Shown piece by piece: positions 33,419-41,808 of a DNA stretch of 61,247 bases. The notes under the pieces are model-generated. The model searched no databases. It had not been told where the DNA came from and saw only the letters and a program-made list of their open reading frames with translations. How positions within the stretch are numbered: position 1 is the first letter of the stretch; the number at the start of each line of letters is the position of its first letter. A program made the translations under genes and the position numbers. The stretch lies in assembly GCA_934371475.1 (NCBI GenBank), contig CAKRNX010000002.1, positions 1-61,247 on the forward strand, read 5' to 3'. Source of the stretch: an uncultured Lachnospiraceae bacterium. GTDB lineage: Bacteria; Bacillota; Clostridia; Lachnospirales; Lachnospiraceae.

Positions 33419-33512
33419 TTCAAGAATGCATCTGCATGGCATATTTCTTCTGCGCACCTCTGCAATACAATACTGCCGGAGGCCATATCAGATGGGGGAT
33501 TGCCTCCCACAG
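33419..33512. repeat. Intergenic repeat R1, long copy
   Basis: Contains both parts of R1 in inverted order: TTCAAGAATGCATCTGCATG ... TGCGCACCTCTGCAATACAA, CTGCCGGAGGC and ATATCAGATGGGGGATTGCC TCCCA. It ends at the stop codon of the response regulator gene. Confidence 0.75.
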
Positions 33513-35093
33513 TTATCTCTCATGCATGAGATACTGCTTCATCTCCCCCGCCGTTAACCCGGTCATTTTTTTAAATACTTTGTAAAAATACGCCATGTTG
33601 GTATAGCCGGCACACCGGCTGATCTCCTTCATCGTCTTCTGATTCTGCTCCATCATGGTAATGACGCATCGCATCCGCACATCCGTGAGGATCTCCAGAA
33701 ACGTCAGATTAATCTCCTGCTTGAACAGCCTGCTCAGATAAAAAGAAGTGATCCCCAGCACCTCCGCTGCATCCGCCAATGAGATATCTCTGTGATAGTT
33801 TTCCCTGATAAACAGCAGTGCACGCGTGATATAACCATTGAGCTGCACCTCTTCCATCCTGCTTCCCCGGCATTTTTCCGCCTCGCGGCACAGCCATTCT
33901 TCAAGCTCCGGCAGTGTTCCTGCTGCCCGGAAATCCTCCCATAATTTTCCATTGCGGATCATCCCCGCTTCTGTCTCCTGACAGCCGCCTGTCTGCTGCA
34001 TCCTCATCACTGCCATCAGTGCGGAAACCCGGTATTCATCCATCTCCTCCTGTCCGACTGCCGGCACACATTCTGACACAGCCTGACTGATTTTCTGACG
34101 CACTTCCTCTGCTGATACTTCACCCGGCTCCTGTCCGATGGCGTCAAACAGTCCTCTCCTGCTCTCCGGTTCCCTTGGTGCCCCATAACTGAACAGGCAG
34201 ACACCCGCCCGTCCTTTTCTCTGTCTGGCCAGCCTGGCCTCCGTAAAACCGGTGAGGTATTCTTTCGCTCCATGCCTCACCCGGCTGACTCCTGTATAGA
34301 CATCCACCCCCTTTTCCTTCTGATCTGCACAGATCTGACGCAGCATTTTTACCGTCTCTTCCTGAAAAACATCGTCTTCCAGGCAGGCATTGCCGACAAT
34401 ACAGAGTCCTGTCATATCATTGCCTGTCAATGCCAGTATATACCGGCCGTCGGTTTCCAGCCTGCCAATCAGCTGTCCCAGTGCATGATCCGAGCCAAAC
34501 CCGCAGTCCGCCCTGCTTTCTTCTTCCCGCGGCACTTCCTTCCAGATCACAAACACGGCCTTCTCCGCCAGTCCCGGTATCTCCTCTGTCAGCAGCTGAA
34601 AACAGCCCTCATCCCACTCTTCCTGCATCAAAGAGGACAGCCATTTTTCCGCCGCAATTTTCTGCAGATGCATGGCCGCCCGCCGGTTTTTCTCCTGGCT
34701 CTGCTGCACCCGTCTCTCCCGATCCAGTTCTGCACATACTTTTGCCAGTGCCGCCGACAGCGTCTCCACATCCCCCGGCTTCAACAGATAATCACTGGCT
34801 CCCAGCTGCAGCGCCTTCTGCACATACGGGAAATCCATATATGCCGTATTAATGATAATCTTGAGATTCATTTTCCGGATCTTCAGCAGCTCAATGGCCT
34901 CCAATCCGCTGAGTCCCGGCATATTGATATCCACAATCGCAATATCCGGCCTGTTTTTTTCCACACTTTTTAACAGCTCCATCCCGTCATATACACTGGG
35001 CAGCAGCTCAATCCCCGGCGCCGCTTCTCTGATCTTGCGTTCCAGCGCCCGGCATTCGATGGGCTCGTCATCCGCAATTACCATGCGATACAT
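33513..35093 (-). CDS. YesN-type response regulator with AraC domain (second system)
   Basis: 526 residues. Receiver at 1-120 (ADDE at 7-10, phospho-acceptor Asp55 in IVDINMPG, switch Lys in YLLKPG), a long middle region of unknown fold (about 135-410), then the AraC double HTH at about 420-520 (HRDISLADAAEVLGITSFYL, AGYTNMAYFYKVFKKMTGLT). Start follows GAGAGGTGAAAAAAT. It is the last gene of a periplasmic-binding-protein, kinase, regulator set; candidates for regulation are the sugar importer downstream and the esterase genes facing this operon. Confidence 0.93.
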   Translation of the reverse strand: MYRMVIADDEPIECRALERKIREAAPGIELLPSVYDGMELLKSVEKNRPDIAIVDINMPGLSGLEAIELLKIRKMNLKIIINTAYMDFPYVQKALQLGASDYLLKPGDVETLSAALAKVCAELDRERRVQQSQEKNRRAAMHLQKIAAEKWLSSLMQEEWDEGCFQLLTEEIPGLAEKAVFVIWKEVPREEESRADCGFGSDHALGQLIGRLETDGRYILALTGNDMTGLCIVGNACLEDDVFQEETVKMLRQICADQKEKGVDVYTGVSRVRHGAKEYLTGFTEARLARQRKGRAGVCLFSYGAPREPESRRGLFDAIGQEPGEVSAEEVRQKISQAVSECVPAVGQEEMDEYRVSALMAVMRMQQTGGCQETEAGMIRNGKLWEDFRAAGTLPELEEWLCREAEKCRGSRMEEVQLNGYITRALLFIRENYHRDISLADAAEVLGITSFYLSRLFKQEINLTFLEILTDVRMRCVITMMEQNQKTMKEISRCAGYTNMAYFYKVFKKMTGLTAGEMKQYLMHER

Positions 35094-35149
35094 ATTTTTT
35101 CACCTCTCGCTTTTTTCTTCCAAATCCCTGGCCACTGTTTATTGTTTTT

Positions 35150-36688
35150 CTAAACAGACGCTGCTCCGATGTTTCTCTCTGGATGATCATAAGATGTTTT
35201 ATCTCCCGCACATTCTGCATGTTCCAGAATTTCGCCCGGAAGGCTGATCGTGATCTTCGTTCCCTCATTCCGCCTGCTCTCCACCTGCATCCCGGCTGCG
35301 CCCCTAAAATAGATTTTCAGACGCGAGCAGACATTCCCCAGTCCGATTCTGGTGCTTCCCTCCTGCATCTGATAATGCTCCATATTTTTTCTCACAGCCG
35401 CCAGTGTCTCTTCATCCATGCCGCGACCGTTGTCCTCCACTTCGATGCATCCGCATCCTGTCTCCTTCTCGCGGTATGTCCTGATCCAGATCACGCCGCT
35501 GCCGGTTCTGCCTCCGATCCCGTGCGTCACCGCATTCTCCACGAGCGGCTGCAAAATCAGCGACGGAATCCTGACATTATGAAACGACTCATCCAGATCA
35601 AAACAGAATCGAATCCTGTTCTCAAATCTCTGTTCCTGTATAAATACATAATCCCCCAGAGCCTCCAGTTCCTCAAACAGCGGAATCGACCGACCCGAAA
35701 AATTCAGACTGAACCGGAACAGCCGTGCTGTCTTACCGAGCAGATCCACCGTATTCTCCGCACCTTCCAGGTAGGCATTCTCCGAAATCATATTTAGCGT
35801 ATTGAACAGAAAATGCGGATTAATCTGCATTTGCAACTCCTTGTAGCGGCTCTCCTGCAAAAGCTGCCTTACCCTGGCATTTTCCCTGATTGTCTCAATC
35901 TGTGCCCGCAGCTTTTCAATCATATCGTTGAACACTTCAATAAGAAGTTTCATATCCTCATCTGCCTGCGGGAAATCCTTTACCTTCTTCACCTGCTCTG
36001 TCAGCCCCTTTTTGATCTCTTCCGCCTTTCTGGTCAGCGCAAATACCGGATCTGAGATCATCTTAGACAGTATCAGGATCTGACGGTACACCACCGCAAA
36101 ACACCCCAGATACAGACAGATCAGCACGGTAAGGAGCTCTTGCTGCTTTATCTTCAGCGACCGGTATGCATTTCCTCCTGCCTCAAGTACCATCCGATTG
36201 ACCACAGAATATTCCCCCTCGATGGTTTCGTATACCTCCACTGCCGCCTCATATGCCCTCCTGATATTCAGAAACGGGATGTCTGATGTCTGATACTGCT
36301 TCATCTTCTTCTCTGTCTGCTCCGCGCGCTCACGGTAAGCGCCCGTCAGACGGGTCAGATCCTGAAGCTCCCGTCGCACTTCTTTTTCTCTGGCAGATGT
36401 CTCTGCGGCTTCCAGCACCTGTTCCATAGAAGAAAGATACTGCCGCACCTGTTCAAATACATCCGGATTCTCCTTTGCCACATACTGCTTCAGACTGTTT
36501 CCGCACGCTTCCAGATATCCATAATAGTCATTCAGATACATCATCTGGCGCACAACTTTTTCGTATCGCCGGTTAAGCCCCGTACTGCCGATCAGCGTAA
36601 ACAGACATACAATCAGTGAAACCCCCGACAGCAGTACAAAAAATCCCGAAAAACGCTGCCTCGTAGTTACCGATGCCTTTATTCCCAT
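35150..36688 (-). CDS. LytS/YesM-type sensor histidine kinase (second system)
   Basis: 512 residues. TM1 at about 14-36, an alpha-helical extracellular region at about 40-182 rich in Glu/Arg/Gln that looks like a coiled four-helix sensor, TM2 at about 184-205, HAMP-like linker to 270, His292 in QMQINPHFLFNTL, and an HATPase domain with ILQPLVENAVTHG and VEDNGRGMD. The helical sensor has no pocket-like domain, which fits a kinase that reads a separate binding protein. Its ATG (after GAGGAGGCAGCTTT) lies 10 bases inside the end of the binding-protein gene. Confidence 0.92.
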   Translation of the reverse strand: MGIKASVTTRQRFSGFFVLLSGVSLIVCLFTLIGSTGLNRRYEKVVRQMMYLNDYYGYLEACGNSLKQYVAKENPDVFEQVRQYLSSMEQVLEAAETSAREKEVRRELQDLTRLTGAYRERAEQTEKKMKQYQTSDIPFLNIRRAYEAAVEVYETIEGEYSVVNRMVLEAGGNAYRSLKIKQQELLTVLICLYLGCFAVVYRQILILSKMISDPVFALTRKAEEIKKGLTEQVKKVKDFPQADEDMKLLIEVFNDMIEKLRAQIETIRENARVRQLLQESRYKELQMQINPHFLFNTLNMISENAYLEGAENTVDLLGKTARLFRFSLNFSGRSIPLFEELEALGDYVFIQEQRFENRIRFCFDLDESFHNVRIPSLILQPLVENAVTHGIGGRTGSGVIWIRTYREKETGCGCIEVEDNGRGMDEETLAAVRKNMEHYQMQEGSTRIGLGNVCSRLKIYFRGAAGMQVESRRNEGTKITISLPGEILEHAECAGDKTSYDHPERNIGAASV

Positions 36689-37836
36689 AAAGCTGCCTCC
36701 TCTGTTTCCATCCTTTTCCCGCTGCTTGCATATTTCTCATCCTGCGGAAGTTTTTCCGTCCTGAGATAGCCGTCAATATTCTCTCCGGTGATCAGAAACA
36801 CCTCCGTATAAATTTTTCCATCTGCTCCTTCGCCTGTTTCTGTACTTTCTGCTTCTTCCCGGCCACCGGTTTCAGACATCTGACCACTGTTTCTCTCTGT
36901 CTCTCCTCCTGGGTTTCTCTGTCCTTCCGTATCCCATTTCCTGTTTGCGGCTGTCTTTTTGAGCAGATATTTTACTGCCTGATATCCCATCTGCTCTCCC
37001 TGCTGCGCGACTGTAGCCGCGAAAATACCGTCCCGCACACAGTTCACAACCTCTTTTCCCATATCAAATCCAATGATCGTAATCCCTTCACCCAGATGTG
37101 TTTCCCGCAGAAACACACCTGCCTGTCTTGCCGAAGTCGCCTCGGCAAAAAATATCGCTTTCAGATCCGGATAATCTTCTGTCACCTGCCTGATCTGTTC
37201 CTGCACCGTAGCCTTATCCGCTTCTCCCTGGCAAACCTGTACGATTTTCATATGCCCCTGCTCTTCTATTCTGTCCTGAAATCCGGTCAGCCGCTCACTC
37301 TGATTGCCCACATCCAGCCGAGAGACAAACACCACAATATCGCCGCTCCCGCCGGTATCCTGAATGATCTTTTCTGCCGCCAGCTTGCCGGCTCCGTAGT
37401 TATCGCTGCCGATATAGCAGCTGCGGCCGCTCAGCGGCATATCCGTGTCCACCAGAACAACCGGCACGCCTCTCCTTTCCATCCGGCGGATCACCTGACT
37501 CAGCTCCTCCGAAAACGGCTCTCCAACCGTAATGATCCCCTCCGTTCCAAGGAGCTCCGCATCCTTCAGGTACCGGATCTGCTTCTCTGGATCAAACCGC
37601 GGAAACAGCTTCACTTTTGTATATGTTCCCAGCTCATCATCTGCCCGGCCGACTCCATTTCTGATTGATCCCCAGTAGGAATAGGTGTTCATCATTGGCG
37701 ATCCCGGATTAATCACGCAGACAAAACGCCCCGTATCGCCATCCTCCGTTACTGTATCCGGCTCCCAGAACAGCACTGCCATCAGCAGAGCGCAGCTACA
37801 CCCCACAGCCAGCAAAAAACACACAATTTTTCTCAT
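36679..37836 (-). CDS. Periplasmic-binding-protein-like sensor (sugar-binding, three-component system)
   Basis: 385 residues. An N-terminal hydrophobic stretch (about 3-24) anchors or exports it; the rest is a type I periplasmic binding fold as in ribose-binding protein and LacI (FVCVINPGSPMMNTYSYWGS, GVPVVLVDTDMPL, YIGSDNYGAGKLAAEKII, TIIGFDMGKEVVNCVRDGIF AATV). An acidic, Gly/Glu-rich insert at about 300-340 interrupts the C-terminal lobe. Overlap with the kinase gene and the lack of permeases indicate a sensory role, as in XylFII-LytS-YesN systems of clostridia. Ligand unknown, likely a sugar. Confidence 0.85.
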   Translation of the reverse strand: MRKIVCFLLAVGCSCALLMAVLFWEPDTVTEDGDTGRFVCVINPGSPMMNTYSYWGSIRNGVGRADDELGTYTKVKLFPRFDPEKQIRYLKDAELLGTEGIITVGEPFSEELSQVIRRMERRGVPVVLVDTDMPLSGRSCYIGSDNYGAGKLAAEKIIQDTGGSGDIVVFVSRLDVGNQSERLTGFQDRIEEQGHMKIVQVCQGEADKATVQEQIRQVTEDYPDLKAIFFAEATSARQAGVFLRETHLGEGITIIGFDMGKEVVNCVRDGIFAATVAQQGEQMGYQAVKYLLKKTAANRKWDTEGQRNPGGETERNSGQMSETGGREEAESTETGEGADGKIYTEVFLITGENIDGYLRTEKLPQDEKYASSGKRMETEEAALWE

Positions 37837-37866
37837 ATGTAAAATCCTTCCTGTTGATTTTTCACA

Positions 37867-37955
37867 TATATCAGATGTGAAATTGTGAAATGACGCCCAT
37901 CTGATATAGTCTCCGGCACGATTGCAGCAAGAATGCCCGGACGCTCCTTAACTTA
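37867..37955. repeat. Intergenic repeat R1 copy
   Basis: TATATCAGATG (37867-37877) and CATCTGATATA (37898-37908) form an 11-bp perfect inverted repeat, followed by CTCCGGCACGATTGCAGCAA and GAATGCCCGGACGCTCC. Confidence 0.7.
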
Positions 37956-38146
37956 AAGATTATTTTAACAAATAACCCTTTTATTTCGCAATATTTTTTG
38001 GCAAAGTGCATATTTTTACACCGAAGTCAAAATCGGACATACGCAACATCAATAATTTCTCCACTTTGTCAATTTTTTACCGAATACACAGAAAACTTTT
38101 TCCTGTACAATGATTTTATCAAATATGAACGTGAGGAGGGTATGGC
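37956..38146. other. Promoter region of the first esterase gene
   Basis: AT-rich. TACAAT near 38105 could be a -10 box, but no -35 box lies at the right distance, which would fit a promoter needing an activator such as the adjacent YesN-type regulator. No further element is seen. Confidence 0.4.
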
Positions 38147-39805
38147 ATGAAACTCAACAAAACAATGAAAAAGACACTGGCTCTTACTGCTGTTGCCGCG
38201 GTCTGCGTCACAGCTCTGAACCTGCCCGCACTGGCTGAGAGCACAGATGCATCCGGCATTGTGGAGACCAAATTCGGACAGGCACAGGGTGTTCCCGGCT
38301 CTTTCTATGAGGACGTAACACTGTTTAAGGGAGTTCCTTATGCGGCTCCGCCTGTAGGTGACCTGAGATGGAAAGCCCCCGAAGATCCCGAGAGCTGGAA
38401 AGGCGTAAAAGTATTCGATACTTACGCTGATGCTCCCTGCCAGTGGGAAAACGATATGGCGGCTGATCCGTGGAAAACGGACTTCTATTATGAAGAGCTG
38501 CCCACCTTCAGCGAGGACTGCCTGTATCTGAATATCGCTACACCGTCTGTCAAATCCGGTGAAAACCTTCCGGTTTACGTATGGTTCCACGGCGGCGGCC
38601 TTAACCACGGCTTCTCCTATGAAGTAGAATGTGATCCCGAGGCTCTGGCAGAAAAAGGTGCGGTTGTCGTAGAGGTCGGCACCAGACTTGGTGTGTTCGG
38701 TTATATGTCCCTGCCGCAGCTTGATGAAGAGACAGATTACGGCGCAAGCGGAAACTACGGTCTGATGGACAGCATCAAAGCTGTAGAATGGGTACGGGAC
38801 AACATCGAAGGCTTCGGCGGAGATCCGCAGAACATCACCATCGGCGGACAGTCCGGCGGCACCAGCAAGACCGCAGCATTTTTTGCAAGCGACAAGGGCG
38901 CTGAGCTGGTCAGCAATGTAATCTGGGAAACCGGTCTGAAATATGATATGTCCTTCAAATCTCAGGAAGAGATCCAGGAAATCAGCGTAAACTGGCTGAA
39001 AGAATGCGGACTGACCGGAGAAGAAACACTCGAAGAGCTGCGCGCAATGGACGCTTCCGTATTTATGGGTAAGGAAGATAATTACGGCCATGCACCGCAG
39101 GCTATGACAAACGACGGCAAATATGTGCTGTACGACAACCTGAAAGAAGCCTATGCAGACGGAAAATTCGGCGATGTGAACATCCTGGTAGGCGCAAACC
39201 TCGGCGAGGGAACACAGGACACCATCGGCGGAACCGAGATCAACACCGCAGATGAGTTTTACGCTTATTACAAAGAGCTGCTGGGCGATCTGTATGACAA
39301 GTATGATTTTGAGAACCTGGTAACAGTAAGTGACGACGATGCCAAAGATACCGCCCGTGTGCTGACTTCCATGGGATTCGCGGGCAACATGAGCCGCAAC
39401 ATTACCGCAAATGAGCTGTTCGGAAAATACTATGACAGCATCAGCGACGGAAAGGTATACGTATATCTGTTCTCACATAAGACGCCTGGCCGTGACGAAG
39501 ATTATTACTGGGCATGGCACTCCAGCGAACTGTGGTATGCATTCGGATCACTCAGAGACATTCCGGAACAGCGTGAATGGACTGAATGGGATCATGAGCT
39601 GGCAGATAGCTGCACTTCCTACTGGACAAACTTTATGAGATCAGGCGACCCCAACGGCGAAGGTCTCGCTGAATGGAAACCGTCCACCGAGGAGCAGCTG
39701 GCATACATGGATCTGGCAGAGAAAGATACTCTCGGCTGTGTAACTGATATCGACAGTCTTGGCGAGCTGATGATCGAATATTGCCAGGTAACCTTCGGAT
39801 TTTAA
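38147..39805 (+). CDS. Secreted type-B carboxylesterase (esterase 1)
   Basis: 552 residues, alpha/beta-hydrolase of the COesterase family. Signal peptide at about 1-30 (cleavage near LPALAES). Oxyanion HGGG at 148-151; the nucleophile elbow is GGQSGG with Ser236, where the family norm is GESAGG. A catalytic His458 is in WHSSELWYAFG, and an acidic residue is available in the ANLGEGTQD loop. It is about one third identical by eye to the two esterases downstream, and is the most diverged. The gene faces the three-component sensor operon. Substrate unknown: acetylated or feruloylated polysaccharides and small esters are all possible. Confidence 0.88.
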   Translation: MKLNKTMKKTLALTAVAAVCVTALNLPALAESTDASGIVETKFGQAQGVPGSFYEDVTLFKGVPYAAPPVGDLRWKAPEDPESWKGVKVFDTYADAPCQWENDMAADPWKTDFYYEELPTFSEDCLYLNIATPSVKSGENLPVYVWFHGGGLNHGFSYEVECDPEALAEKGAVVVEVGTRLGVFGYMSLPQLDEETDYGASGNYGLMDSIKAVEWVRDNIEGFGGDPQNITIGGQSGGTSKTAAFFASDKGAELVSNVIWETGLKYDMSFKSQEEIQEISVNWLKECGLTGEETLEELRAMDASVFMGKEDNYGHAPQAMTNDGKYVLYDNLKEAYADGKFGDVNILVGANLGEGTQDTIGGTEINTADEFYAYYKELLGDLYDKYDFENLVTVSDDDAKDTARVLTSMGFAGNMSRNITANELFGKYYDSISDGKVYVYLFSHKTPGRDEDYYWAWHSSELWYAFGSLRDIPEQREWTEWDHELADSCTSYWTNFMRSGDPNGEGLAEWKPSTEEQLAYMDLAEKDTLGCVTDIDSLGELMIEYCQVTFGF

Positions 39806-39870
39806 TCAGAGCAGATAGCTTCCATTCTTTAATTACAAAAATAATATAAGTGAAAACAGTGGCTTACTCA

Positions 39871-39900
39871 TATCAGGAGGGGTACACTCCCCTCCTGATA
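39871..39900. repeat. Perfect hairpin between esterases 1 and 2 (R4 right end)
   Basis: TATCAGGAGGGG and CCCCTCCTGATA form a 12-bp perfect stem with a 6-base loop and no T run. The same TATCAGGAG...CTGATAAAC layout ends the R4 copy at 24413-24512. It may stabilise the 3' end of the esterase 1 message. Confidence 0.7.
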
Positions 39901-40002
39901 AACTGCAAAACAATGATTATAACAGTTATTTATGCTTCTTAATTTCACAGAACGCCATTTCCTGTGAAACAAATCATATTTCATTTAAAAGGAGGACACA
40001 GT

Positions 40003-41598
40003 ATGAAAAAAAGAAACAGAATCCTGGCAATCACCGCAATCATCGGTATGTTATCTTCTGCATTCGGAATTATGCCGTTCGCCGGAGAAGCCGACAACCT
40101 AAATCCGCCCATCGCAGAGGTAGAACAGGGGCAGCTGCGCGGCTACATGGACGATGGTACCTATGCCTTCCTTGGCGTTCCCTACGCAAGCGTTCCGGAA
40201 CGTTACGCTATGCCGGAAGAACCCGAGAGCTGGGAAGGTATCCGCGATGCACAGACTTACGGAACCATTTGCCCGATCCCGGCTCAGACCGCTGTCGGCG
40301 ATGATGAGATGGTATGGCCGCACCGCTACTGGATCCAGAATGAAAACTGCCAGTATCTGAATATCTGGACGCAGAGTCTGGATGAAGACGCAAAGAAACC
40401 GGTGCTGGTATTCTTCCACGGCGGCGGATACACCAACGGCTCTTCTATCGAGGCAGTTGCCTATGAAGGCAAAAACCTCAGCGAATACGGCGACGCAGTT
40501 GTCATTACCCTGAACCACAGATTAAATATCCTTGGTTTCCTGGATCTGTCCGATTACGGCGAGGAATACAAGTATTCCGCTAACCTGGGTATCGCAGACC
40601 TGATTGCAGCACTTGACTGGATCCACGATAACGCAGACTCCTTCGGCGGCGACGGCGACAATATCACGATCTTCGGTCAGTCCGGCGGCGGCGGAAAAGT
40701 CCTTTCCATGCTGCACAGCCCGAAGGCAGAAGGACTTGTAAAACAGGCTATCGTAGAAAGCGGAAGTCTTTCCTTCAACAATCCGGAAAATAATAAGAAA
40801 GTAACGGAAAAAGTTCTTGAGAAACTGGATATTGATGCAGACAGCATCGACGAAATCAAAACTGTTCCTTACGAAGATCTGATCGCAGCAGGTACTGAGG
40901 CTCTGGCTGAAGTAAGCGAAGAAGCCGGCAGTAATGTACGCTGGGCCCCCACCGCTGATGAAGATCTCCTGACCACAGAGCTGTGCGAATGGTCTTCAGA
41001 CGTTCCCATGATGGTTGGTTCCGTATTCAGTGAGCAGACCAGTACCTTCCGCCGCGGCGACGGACGCAAGAACGAATGGACAGAAGAAGAAACCATGTCT
41101 TACCTGACCGAGCGTTTCGGCGACGGCGCAGACGCAGTTGCAGAAGAATTTGCAAAAGTATTCCCGGACCGCAAACTGGCTGACGCATACTTCTACGCTC
41201 CCAGCAACCGGCAGCGTGTAAACAAAACCGCACAGGAAAAAGAGGCGGCAGGCGATGCGAATGTTTACACCTTCCTGTTCAACTATGAAGCTCCTGTAAA
41301 CGGCGGCACTACCGCATTCCACTGTGTAGAACTGATCTATGCATTCCACAACGTTGAAATCCCGGTGATCACAAGAGCTACCGGTGGCAACGAAGATGCA
41401 CTGAGGATCCAGGATCAGGTTGCAACCGCATGGCTGAACTTCGCTAAGACCGGCGATCCCAGCCAGGATGGACTTGAATGGAAGCCGTACACCTCAGACG
41501 AACAGAACGTGATGTGCTTCGATATCGAAAGCAAATGTTTTGTACTGGGCGACGATACACTGAACCAGCTGATGCTTGACAATATGCAGACAAACTGA
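40003..41598 (+). CDS. Secreted type-B carboxylesterase (esterase 2)
   Basis: 531 residues with a signal peptide at about 1-29 (KKRNR, hydrophobic core, cleavage near FAGEAD). Oxyanion FFHGGG at 137-142, nucleophile Ser227 in FGQSGGGGK, and His in TAFHCVELIYAFHN. The elbow GQSGG is again not the usual GESAG, and the Ser is followed by a Gly-rich run. Start 40003 follows AAAAGGAGGACACAGT. It closely resembles esterase 3 over its whole length (for example identical MVWPHRYWIQNENCQ and TTAFHC segments), pointing to a recent tandem duplication. Confidence 0.88.
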   Translation: MKKRNRILAITAIIGMLSSAFGIMPFAGEADNLNPPIAEVEQGQLRGYMDDGTYAFLGVPYASVPERYAMPEEPESWEGIRDAQTYGTICPIPAQTAVGDDEMVWPHRYWIQNENCQYLNIWTQSLDEDAKKPVLVFFHGGGYTNGSSIEAVAYEGKNLSEYGDAVVITLNHRLNILGFLDLSDYGEEYKYSANLGIADLIAALDWIHDNADSFGGDGDNITIFGQSGGGGKVLSMLHSPKAEGLVKQAIVESGSLSFNNPENNKKVTEKVLEKLDIDADSIDEIKTVPYEDLIAAGTEALAEVSEEAGSNVRWAPTADEDLLTTELCEWSSDVPMMVGSVFSEQTSTFRRGDGRKNEWTEEETMSYLTERFGDGADAVAEEFAKVFPDRKLADAYFYAPSNRQRVNKTAQEKEAAGDANVYTFLFNYEAPVNGGTTAFHCVELIYAFHNVEIPVITRATGGNEDALRIQDQVATAWLNFAKTGDPSQDGLEWKPYTSDEQNVMCFDIESKCFVLGDDTLNQLMLDNMQTN

Positions 41599-41610
41599 GC
41601 AACTGTCATT

Positions 41611-41782
41611 TATATCAGATGTGAGATGACTCCCACCCCTGCAGGTGGCAAGAAACAAATCAGTATCAGTGATGGGAGTCAATCCCCCATCTGATAAGAC
41701 TCCGGCAGGGCGCACATTGTCCGGTGGACAATGGTTTTGCGCCGACCGGAACGGAGTGTAGATTGCAGAAGCATTCTTAAAC
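41611..41782. repeat. Intergenic repeat R1, longest copy
   Basis: TATCAGATG (41613-41621) pairs with CATCTGATA (41688-41696), enclosing GTGAGATGACTCCCA and its complement-like TGGGAGTCAATCCCC. After that come ACTCCGGCAGGGCGCACATT, a TTGTCCGGTGGACAA hairpin and ATTGCAGAAGCATTCTTAAA. It fills the space between esterases 2 and 3. Confidence 0.75.
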
Positions 41783-41808
41783 AAAAAAAGAAAAGTGAGG
41801 ATAACGAT

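Noticed and set aside
38069..39091. Long open frame antisense to esterase 1
   Set aside because: It has no recognisable domain, and the sense strand encodes a complete secreted esterase with signal peptide and catalytic motifs. It follows from codon bias of the sense gene.
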